From positions 1 through 19,654 of the forward strand of contig DAINRU010000037.1 in the NCBI GenBank assembly GCA_036741695.1: a stretch of 19,654 nucleotides of DNA, written 5' to 3'. Shown piece after piece: positions 7,020 through 13,389 of the stretch. The position numbers were made by a program, and so were the translations under genes. Position 1 is the first letter of the stretch; every line of letters starts with the position of its first letter. The notes beneath the pieces are model-generated. The model did not search any database, had not been told where the DNA came from, and saw only the letters and a program-made list of their open reading frames with translations. Origin of the DNA: JAFANK01 sp036741695 (lineage in GTDB: Bacteria > Vulcanimicrobiota > Vulcanimicrobiia > Eremiobacterales > Eremiobacteraceae).

Positions 7020-7883
7020 GTGTTGATGCTTGCGATTTTAGCCGCCGGTCTTGTCGCGCTGCAGTCTGCCGTCGCTGACGGCTCAGGCCCGAGCCCCACG
7101 CCCGCGCCGCAGGCGCGCTACGTGGGTGAGACCCTCTCCTATAGCTTGAGCGCAGTGATGTCGCAGTCCATCGCGGGCAGCGACGCGTTCGGCAAGGCTG
7201 TCAATCAGACGTCCGCGCCGACCAACGTCAAACTACACGAGAGCATCGATATCACCAAGGCGACCCCGCAGGACCTGAGCATGCACCGCACCGGCACGAT
7301 CACAGCTGTGGTCGTTGGCGCCAAGCCCGTGTCGAAGACCGGTCAGGGTTGGACCACGGTGACAAGCGCCGGGCAGATCGTCCACGACTCAGGCAAACTC
7401 GGCGGCCTGTTCTTGTTGCCGCTGCCTTTCCTCGCCGATGCGGCGATGAAGTCGGGTGGCGACCTCTCGGTCGGCGACCGTTGGTCGGGTAAGCTCGGCA
7501 CGAAGCTCTACGGCATGACCGCTCAGCCGCGTCTCGTCTTCACGGTCACCGCTGAAAGCGTCGTGTCCGGTTCGAAGGTCTACAGCATCGAAGCGACCGG
7601 CAGCGTGCCGATGAAAGAACCGGTCATGACGGCATCGGGCGAGCCGCTCGGCTACGCCAAAGGCACAGCCGAGATCAGCGCCCACTTCGAATACGATCGC
7701 GACAACCGCCGCCTCGTGTTCATGCGCGCCGAACTGAGCGACACACTTCATTACTCGGGGCCGACCAAGCACGTTAGCGGCCGGGTGAAGGACCATCAGC
7801 AGTGCGAGGTATCGCTCGACCAGGCGTCGCTTGCAGGACACGACGAGCCCGGCATGGACCCATCGTCGGGGCCGCTGCCCTAA
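7020..7883 (+). CDS. secreted protein of unknown function
   Basis: I do not recognise the family. GTG 7020 is the first possible start in this frame after a stop at 6927; TTG 7023 and ATG 7026 follow at once, so the exact start is uncertain. AAGGAG at 7001-7006 is 13 bases before the GTG, which is long. The 287-residue product opens with a hydrophobic stretch (MLMLAILAAGLVALQSAVA) and a probable cleavage after Ala19, but lacks the usual basic N-terminal residues. A Pro-rich linker follows. The rest alternates short strands with charged turns, for example SVGDRWSGKLG, RLVFTVTAESV and AEISAHFEYDRDNRRLVF, suggesting a beta-rich periplasmic or surface protein. There is one cysteine (262). It ends 21 bases from the convergent permease gene with no hairpin between. 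Confidence 0.75.
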   Translation: MLMLAILAAGLVALQSAVADGSGPSPTPAPQARYVGETLSYSLSAVMSQSIAGSDAFGKAVNQTSAPTNVKLHESIDITKATPQDLSMHRTGTITAVVVGAKPVSKTGQGWTTVTSAGQIVHDSGKLGGLFLLPLPFLADAAMKSGGDLSVGDRWSGKLGTKLYGMTAQPRLVFTVTAESVVSGSKVYSIEATGSVPMKEPVMTASGEPLGYAKGTAEISAHFEYDRDNRRLVFMRAELSDTLHYSGPTKHVSGRVKDHQQCEVSLDQASLAGHDEPGMDPSSGPLP

Positions 7884-7904
7884 ACGGACCACGATTCCCC
7901 TTGT

Positions 7905-9404
7905 TCAAACGCCCTTAGCGTTGGCCGCTGCCGCCGCCTTGCGTTCCTCGCTATGCCGGTATCCGTACAAGAAATAGATGGCAAGCCCGATTGCGAGCCA
8001 GGCGGCGAAAAAGATCCAGGTGATGATCTGCGATCCTAAGAGCATGAGAAAAAGCGACGTCACCACTCCCAAGATCGGCACGGCGGGGACCAGCGGCGTA
8101 CGGAACGAGCGCGGCCGGTCGGGTTGGGTGCGGCGCAGCACGAGCACCCCGATGCAGACCAGCACGAACGCGCTGAGCGTGCCCAAGTTCACAAGCGCCA
8201 GCAACTGGCCGAGCGGCACGAACCCGGCGATGACACCGATGACGATGCCGACGATCATGGTCATGCGCGCGGGCGTCCTGAAACGCGGGTGGATCTTGGC
8301 GACGCCCTTGGGCAGCAGCCCATCACGCGCCATCACGAAGAAAATGCGGCTTTGTCCGAGCAAGCCTGTCAAGATGACTGACGAGGTTCCGATGATCGCT
8401 CCCGCGATCAGGAGCGGCGCCCAGCCGCCGCGATGCACCGCCTGCAGAGCGACCGGCAGTGGCGCGCCGACGTCGATCGCCGAGGCCGGCTGCATGCCGG
8501 TGAGCACGATGGCGATCGCGACGTAGAAAAAAGTACCAAGCGCTAGCGCGCCCAGCACTCCTTTGGGAACGTCCTTCTGCGGATCGTGCGCCTCTTCAGC
8601 AGCGGTGGTCACAGCATCGAACCCGACGAATGCGAAGAACACGATGAACGCGCCGGGGATGACGCCAGCCTTCGCCGCCATGATAGCGCTGATGATGCTC
8701 CCATTGCCTCCGTACTCGATCCAACCGTGCGGGGAAAACGGATGCCAGTTGGCTGGGTTGACGAAAGGCAGACCGATGATGATGAACGCCAACAGCACGC
8801 CCATCTTCAGGATCACGAGCAGCGAGTTCGTCCCCGCCGACTCGCGGATGCCAATCGCGAGCAAGGCTGAAAAGCCGACCACGGCGATAAAGGCGATCAC
8901 GTCGAAATACGTGTGGGCGTGCGCATCGTATGCCGACGTCGCCCAGACCGGCAAGTGGATGCCGATGCTCGTGAGGAACTGCTGGATGTTCGACGAGAAC
9001 GTGCTAGCCACTGGCGCTGACGCCATGCCGTATTCCCATATCAGGTTCCAGCCGATGATCCAGGCGATGAGCTCGCCCACCGTCGCGTAGGTATAGGTGT
9101 AGGCGCTGCCGGCGACCCGCACCATAGAGGCGATCTCCGCGTAGCACAGCGCAGCGAACGCGCTGATGATAGCGGCGATGAGGAACGACAGCGTGACCGC
9201 GGGGCCGGCGAGGTTGTGCGCACCGTCGCCAATCGTCGCGAATATCCCGGCACCCACCATGTTGCCCAGGCCGATCGCGACAAGTGCCCAGGGACCGAGG
9301 GCACGCCGCAGCGTCGGACCGTGCGCCTGATGCTCTTCCTCGGCCAGAGCGCTCATCGAGCGCGTGATGAACAGTCCGGTGTTCTTGGCTCTGGCGACTG
9401 CCAT
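7905..9404 (-). CDS. APC-superfamily amino-acid permease (cationic amino-acid transporter type)
   Basis: An inner-membrane secondary transporter that brings amino acids in with protons or by exchange. The 499-residue protein has about 12 hydrophobic helices and the APC signatures. These are GLGNMVGAGIF at 45-55 (the broken first helix that binds the substrate backbone), FAFVGFDAVTTAAEEAHDP at about 257-275 followed by QKDVP, and GQSRIFFVMARDGLLP at 350-365. These are typical of the YfnA/CAT-like branch; the actual substrate cannot be read from sequence. The start ATG has AAAGGA four to five bases upstream, which overlaps the stop of the epimerase gene, so the two form a minus-strand operon with a 10-base gap. 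The charged N-terminal ~30 residues are cytoplasmic; an alternative start is Met17. Confidence 0.92.
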   Translation of the reverse strand: MAVARAKNTGLFITRSMSALAEEEHQAHGPTLRRALGPWALVAIGLGNMVGAGIFATIGDGAHNLAGPAVTLSFLIAAIISAFAALCYAEIASMVRVAGSAYTYTYATVGELIAWIIGWNLIWEYGMASAPVASTFSSNIQQFLTSIGIHLPVWATSAYDAHAHTYFDVIAFIAVVGFSALLAIGIRESAGTNSLLVILKMGVLLAFIIIGLPFVNPANWHPFSPHGWIEYGGNGSIISAIMAAKAGVIPGAFIVFFAFVGFDAVTTAAEEAHDPQKDVPKGVLGALALGTFFYVAIAIVLTGMQPASAIDVGAPLPVALQAVHRGGWAPLLIAGAIIGTSSVILTGLLGQSRIFFVMARDGLLPKGVAKIHPRFRTPARMTMIVGIVIGVIAGFVPLGQLLALVNLGTLSAFVLVCIGVLVLRRTQPDRPRSFRTPLVPAVPILGVVTSLFLMLLGSQIITWIFFAAWLAIGLAIYFLYGYRHSEERKAAAAANAKGV

Positions 9405-9414
9405 ATGGTCCTTT

Positions 9415-9924
9415 CTACGCCGCGGCGTCTTTGGGCGAGAGGATCGGCTCGCCCTCGATCGGCCAAGCGATGCCGACCGCCGGATCGCGCCAGCTCACGA
9501 CCCCCTCGTGTGCCGGATCGTACTCGGCGCTCATCTTGTAATGCACGATGACGTCCTCGCTTTGGGCGAGAAATCCGTGGGCGAATCCCTTAGGCACGTA
9601 GAGCTGATGGTGGTTGTCGGCGCTGAGCTCGAAGCCTTGCCAGCGCTTGTAGCTGGGCGAGCCTTCGCGCACGTCCACGATGACGTCGAAGATCTTTCCC
9701 AGCAGCACCTGGACGAACTTGGCCATGCGCATGTCGTAGTGCATGCCGCGGATGACATTGCGCTTCGAGCGCGAAACGCTATCCTGCACCCAGACGTCAT
9801 GGAGACCGAGCGTTGCGTACTTGCTCCTCGAAAAACTCTCCTTGAAATAGCCGCGCGCGTCTGTGAAGACGTCGGGAATGAAGAGTTTCGCCTCGGCAAA
9901 ATCCGTGTCGCGGACCTGGAGCAT
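9415..9924 (-). CDS. dTDP-4-dehydrorhamnose 3,5-epimerase family protein
   Basis: RmlC-type cupin epimerases invert C3 and/or C5 of dTDP-4-keto-6-deoxysugars for rhamnose or related sugar synthesis. I start at 9924 (169 residues). The N-terminus then matches the family, with the motif IPDVFTDARGYFKESF near residue 16. The longer form from 9963 adds 13 unusual residues and leaves only 20 bases to the divergent neighbour. Neither start has a good Shine-Dalgarno. Catalytic features are present: His62 in RGMHY, Tyr129 and Tyr135 (HYKMSAEY), VPKGFAHGF at 110-118, and Asp147 in WRDPAVGIAWP. The usual Gln-Pro...Gln-Gly stretch after the active-site His is replaced by DMRMAK, so substrate or outcome (3-epimerase only, other sugars) may differ. 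No rfbA, B or D neighbours are in the window. Confidence 0.9.
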   Translation of the reverse strand: MLQVRDTDFAEAKLFIPDVFTDARGYFKESFSRSKYATLGLHDVWVQDSVSRSKRNVIRGMHYDMRMAKFVQVLLGKIFDVIVDVREGSPSYKRWQGFELSADNHHQLYVPKGFAHGFLAQSEDVIVHYKMSAEYDPAHEGVVSWRDPAVGIAWPIEGEPILSPKDAAA

Positions 9925-9983
9925 GTCGCGCCAGATTCGCAGAATCAGGCAGCTTTCCCGCATGGCTGGAGAGGTTCTCGCAT

Positions 9984-10955
9984 ATGTTGTTTCTCAATGA
10001 GCGCGAGGTCGCATCGCTGCTGCCGATCGGCGACGTCTTGACGACGTTGGAGAGCGCGTTCCGCGCTCAGGCCGCAGGTCGCATCCGCATGCCGGTGCGC
10101 ACGATGGCGGCGACGGACGACGGGATATTAGGCGCGATGCCGGCCGCGATCGCCGGGGAGCCGGCGGCGCTCGGTGCCAAACTTGTCACCTTCTTCCCCG
10201 GCAACGCCTCCGTGGGTATCCACACGCATCAGGCGCTCGTCGCGCTCTTCGACCATCGCTCGGGGCAGCCACTGGCGATCATGGATGGGCGCCTCGTCAC
10301 CGAGATCCGCACCGCGGCGACGTCTGCGCTCGCCACCCGCGCGTTGGCGCGACCGGACGCTCACGTGGTGGCGATTTTGGGCACGGGCGTGCAGGCGCGA
10401 GCGCACGTCGACGCGCTCGCCGAAGTCATGCACATCGAGGAACTCCGCGTGTGGGGACGCACACAGACGAAGGCGGCTGAGTTGGCGGATCTCGCCCGCA
10501 AGCACGGGCTGCATGCGCGAGTCGCCACGACGCCGACCGACGCATGCCGTGGCGCAGGCGTCGTCTGCACGGTGACCTCGGCGCGCGATCCTATTCTCGC
10601 GGCGCTCGATATCGAACCCGGTACGCACCTCAACGCGGTGGGTATGGGCGGTCCGACTGCGCGAGAGCTGCCAGGCGACCTTATGGAGCGCGCGACGATC
10701 GTGGTGGATTCGCTGGACGGCGCGCTCAGCGAGAGCGCTAACATCATCCTCGCTATACGCGAGAGCCGGCTGCCGGCGAAACCCACCCTGACGTTGCTCT
10801 GCGATGTCATCGCCGGCAAAGCAGCCGGCCGCCGCCGCTCCGATGAGATCACGATCTTCGACTCGCTTGGCATCGCGATCGAGGACGTCGCCTGCGCTCG
10901 GCTGATCTACGACCGGGCGAGCGCAGGCGGCGTTGGAACGACGATCGAGCTATAA
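9984..10955 (+). CDS. ornithine cyclodeaminase / mu-crystallin family NAD(P)-dependent enzyme
   Basis: This family includes ornithine cyclodeaminase, archaeal alanine dehydrogenase, ketimine reductase (mu-crystallin) and related imine or amino-acid dehydrogenases. The 323-residue length is normal. Visible: Arg39 (MPVRT), Lys66 (GAKLVTFFPG), Arg109 (TEIRTAATSALA), the Rossmann loop GTGVQA at 133-138, and NAVGMGGPTARELP at 217-230. In true ornithine cyclodeaminase the last motif carries a catalytic Asp (GGDCPG-like); here that place is Gly222, so ornithine cyclisation is unlikely and an alanine-dehydrogenase or imine-reductase role is more plausible. The start has GGAGAGG nine bases upstream. 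It is divergent from the epimerase-permease pair, and the link to the amino-acid permease is suggestive only. Confidence 0.92.
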   Translation: MLFLNEREVASLLPIGDVLTTLESAFRAQAAGRIRMPVRTMAATDDGILGAMPAAIAGEPAALGAKLVTFFPGNASVGIHTHQALVALFDHRSGQPLAIMDGRLVTEIRTAATSALATRALARPDAHVVAILGTGVQARAHVDALAEVMHIEELRVWGRTQTKAAELADLARKHGLHARVATTPTDACRGAGVVCTVTSARDPILAALDIEPGTHLNAVGMGGPTARELPGDLMERATIVVDSLDGALSESANIILAIRESRLPAKPTLTLLCDVIAGKAAGRRRSDEITIFDSLGIAIEDVACARLIYDRASAGGVGTTIEL

Positions 10956-10973
10956 GTCAGTACGTTTGAAGCG

Positions 10974-10991
10974 ACGGACCTTTAGGTCCGT
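10974..10991. terminator. hairpin between convergent genes
   Basis: ACGGACC (10974-10980), loop TTTA, GGTCCGT (10985-10991): a perfect 7-bp stem. Flanking AAG/CTT can extend it with a bulge. It lies 18 bases after the cyclodeaminase-family stop and 5 bases from the stop of the minus-strand propeller gene, so it probably ends both transcripts. There is no strong T-tract. Confidence 0.6.
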
Positions 10992-10996
10992 TCGTC

Positions 10997-12181
10997 TTAT
11001 GGCGTCAGCACCTCAACCGCATTCGCGTTGTCGTCATTGAAGTAGAGCTTCGTGTCATCGAGATCCCGGCCCGTCGCCACCATGCCGAAGATCGCCCCCG
11101 CCACGCCAGTGTCGACGTTCTTCACGTCGAGCACGCGGCCGCACGGAGCGATCTCGACCATGAGGTTCTTGCCGTTGGGATCGAGCGTGTTCCCTAGTGC
11201 CAGATGCCCGTTGCTGAACAACGCGGAACTGATCGGGCCGTTGAGCGGGGCGCCGGAGAAGATCAGCCGCACGCGGCGGTGGAACGGTCCGGAGAACGTG
11301 GTACCGCCGCCGCTGATTGTGATGCCGCCGGCCGGAATGGTGGAGACATGACGGAAGGCGTAGAGCGCGTTGTTCGTGCCGTCGACGATGTAGAGCCGAT
11401 CGTGCTTCTCATCGTACTGCAACCCTGACGGCCCGAGAATACTGCCGGGGACGCCGTTGTTCACGGGAAAGCCGGTCGCGATGACGTCGAACGTGAACGT
11501 CGGTCCGGGATTGATATTGATGCGGACGATGCTACCATCGGACGCATTGCTCTCGTAGAACGAGGCGCTGCCGAAAGGCGTCGCGTGCGGCGCGAAGGTT
11601 TGTCCGAACGGACCGTGCCACGGACCGCCCGGAAGCGTCGTCAATACCACGCCACCCGGCGAGACGAGCGGATTGTCGTTCGCCGCGAACGCGGAAGCCC
11701 AGATGACGTCATTCGGGCTGAGCGCGACTTCCGTGCAACCGAGCAGCGAGGGGTCTTGCGCGACGAGCAGCGACGTCGAACCGGGGTGCGGATGGAGCGC
11801 GACGATCGTCGTGCCCGTCCCTTGGACGTTGGCGCTGTCGTTGAAGTTGCAGACGACGAGATCGCCACGCTGAATCTTGCCGGCCGTTGCCTTCGCCACG
11901 TCGAGCCCGTATGGGTTCTGGTCGCCGTTGGCAGGGACGGTCGAGCCGATCGTCTTTTGGTCGTCCAACCGCCGGAGCACCGAATCGCCGTCGTCGCGAT
12001 CGAAATCGCTGTCGGTCGTTGTGTCGCTGTCAACGCTGGACAGCGCTTGCCGGCCGACAGATTGTCCGGTCACAGGCGGCAGCATGCCCGATCCCGTGCC
12101 GTTGCCGCCCCCGCAACCGCAGACAAGCAGCAGTGCGACCGTTGCCGCGAGGTATGTTGCGCCAAGGCTAGAGGCTCTCAT
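10997..12181 (-). CDS. lipoprotein with NHL/SMP-30-like beta-propeller repeats
   Basis: A probable lipid-anchored, extracytoplasmic propeller; no enzyme activity can be assigned. I start at ATG 12181, which has GGGGTG six bases upstream; the GTG three codons earlier lacks such a site. The 394-residue product has a hydrophobic signal and a lipobox-like VCG-Cys23, then a Gly-rich run and a strongly acidic Asp/Ser/Thr segment at about 49-67 (VDSDTTTDSDFDRDDGDS). From about residue 87 on, blade-like repeats recur: NPYGLDV, TEVALSPNDVIWASAF, GPSGLQYDEKHDRLYIVDGT, NGHLALGN and DDTKLYFNDDNANAVEV. These alternate a strand, a D/N turn and an aromatic strand, as in NHL or SMP-30-type propellers. Its neighbour on the same strand starts about 1 kb upstream; a shared transcript is uncertain. 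Confidence 0.8.
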   Translation of the reverse strand: MRASSLGATYLAATVALLLVCGCGGGNGTGSGMLPPVTGQSVGRQALSSVDSDTTTDSDFDRDDGDSVLRRLDDQKTIGSTVPANGDQNPYGLDVAKATAGKIQRGDLVVCNFNDSANVQGTGTTIVALHPHPGSTSLLVAQDPSLLGCTEVALSPNDVIWASAFAANDNPLVSPGGVVLTTLPGGPWHGPFGQTFAPHATPFGSASFYESNASDGSIVRININPGPTFTFDVIATGFPVNNGVPGSILGPSGLQYDEKHDRLYIVDGTNNALYAFRHVSTIPAGGITISGGGTTFSGPFHRRVRLIFSGAPLNGPISSALFSNGHLALGNTLDPNGKNLMVEIAPCGRVLDVKNVDTGVAGAIFGMVATGRDLDDTKLYFNDDNANAVEVLTP

Positions 12182-12284
12182 GAGAAGCACCCCGTGAAAA
12201 AAGAGAAGCGCCCGTGAGGCTCAGCCTACCCGGACGCCCTGAAAGAACGCTGAAAAATCGGAAAGCGAGTTCGAGACGTTCAAC

Positions 12285-12311
12285 CGACCGGCGGCGGGCT
12301 GCGGCCGGTCG
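12285..12311 (-). terminator. possible terminator after the 12318-13235 gene
   Basis: CGACCGGC (12285-12292) pairs with GCCGGTCG (12304-12311), an 8-bp GC-rich stem with an 11-base loop, starting 6 bases past the stop codon. A T-rich run on the minus strand occurs only about 28 bases further on (12253-12257), so the call is tentative. Confidence 0.4.
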
Positions 12312-12317
12312 CGCTGA

Positions 12318-13235
12318 CTAGTGTGAGTAGACGGCGGCTCCGTTGCCGACGAAGGGGCTTTGACCGAAGGGCGAGTTGGTGAACGGGCTCGATCCAGACC
12401 CAGTATTGCTCCAAGGGCCACCGCTGAACGGGTAGATGGAGGGTATGCCGCCTTCGGGTGCGCCTGAGTACGGGTTGGCATACGGCAAATTCGTGAACTC
12501 GGGGCCGGTCCCAGGGAACGTTGTGAAGGGGCCGTTGCTGTGGAATTCACCGTCGTTCTCGAAGAGGTTGAAGGACATCGGATCGTATGAGAAGTTGTCG
12601 TACGTGAAGCTCGCGTTCTGGAATCGATCGATATAAAACCCGCTATCACCGCTCGAGTTATAGGCGGCGTTGTAGTCGTAGCCCTCGCCTTTATAGGTTT
12701 CTCCGCCGCCGTAGGTGACCATCGTTCGCTTGCGATAGGCCTGCACGTAGATCGCATGCTGAATCGTCGTCGCATCGAGCAAGATGCGCACGGCCTTGGG
12801 GTCGGTCACGCAGGTCAGCGCGGGGCTGTGTTTGCCGTTCCAGGTGATGATGACCGCTGCATTTACTTCGACAGTCGTCGCGTCGGCATTTGCCGTCGAG
12901 GAGCAATCCCCGGCGGGAAGTTTGTCCAAAGGACCCGCTGCTGCGAGGTCGGCGAAGAACTTTTGGGTGACGTCAGATTGCAATTCGCTCGAGTCACGCC
13001 CGGCGCCGTCCACTGCCGTCGCCATGCCGCTGGGATCGACCACGATGCGATAGCCGACGAAATCGCCGTTGCCCGGATTGTAGATCATGGCGGCGTTGTG
13101 CCCCATCGGCAGGTTAGGCACGACCAGCGGACCGGCGCTATAGGCTCCCATCAGCGAGAGCGCAACGGCTGACGCGGCGAGCAAAGATGCGGTCTTGAAA
13201 TAGCTATGCAAGAGTGCGGTCCCCCGAAGCATCAT
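12318..13235 (-). CDS. secreted protein with Phe/Pro/Gly/Ser-rich C-terminal tail, function unknown
   Basis: No family recognised. The 305-residue product has a signal peptide (basic MMLR and YFK, hydrophobic core at about 16-31, probable cleavage near AYSA). A globular part spans about 45-170, with FVGYRIVVDPSGMATAVDG, a helical KFFADLAAAGPLDKLPAG run and cysteines 111 and 142 that may pair. The last ~130 residues are low complexity and aromatic-rich: many Tyr, Phe, Asn, Gly and Pro, ending in short SPF repeats (SSPFTNSPFGQSPF). This suggests an extended or adhesive surface tail, which is inference. The ATG at 13235 (or 13232) has no clear Shine-Dalgarno; TTG at residue 9, with GGGGGA upstream, is an alternative. 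Confidence 0.75.
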   Translation of the reverse strand: MMLRGTALLHSYFKTASLLAASAVALSLMGAYSAGPLVVPNLPMGHNAAMIYNPGNGDFVGYRIVVDPSGMATAVDGAGRDSSELQSDVTQKFFADLAAAGPLDKLPAGDCSSTANADATTVEVNAAVIITWNGKHSPALTCVTDPKAVRILLDATTIQHAIYVQAYRKRTMVTYGGGETYKGEGYDYNAAYNSSGDSGFYIDRFQNASFTYDNFSYDPMSFNLFENDGEFHSNGPFTTFPGTGPEFTNLPYANPYSGAPEGGIPSIYPFSGGPWSNTGSGSSPFTNSPFGQSPFVGNGAAVYSH

Positions 13236-13389
13236 AGGTGATTTTTAGAGGGGGTGCAAGGTCGGAAGGGCCCGTTGCCGCACGCGAGCGTTCCGTAGTA
13301 GTAGTAACGGCCCATGTCCGACTGGGCGGTACGAATCACTGTGGTGCGCAGGCGAGGAAGGCTCGTGAAGCCATCAGAAGGCGCAAAGT

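Noticed and set aside
6544..7020. Plus-strand open frames across the 6690-7019 intergenic region
   Set aside because: They begin inside the antisense of the lipoprotein gene, have no ribosome site and show no recognisable protein pattern.
9925..9963. A 13-residue N-terminal extension of the epimerase (start at 9963)
   Set aside because: No ribosome site, no match to the family N-terminus, and it would leave only 20 bases for two divergent genes.
13295..13306. Four tandem GTA triplets upstream of the cyclase gene
   Set aside because: Too short to call a repeat locus, and no regulatory partner was seen; the flanking GGGCCCGTT and AACGGCCC can pair only with a bulge.
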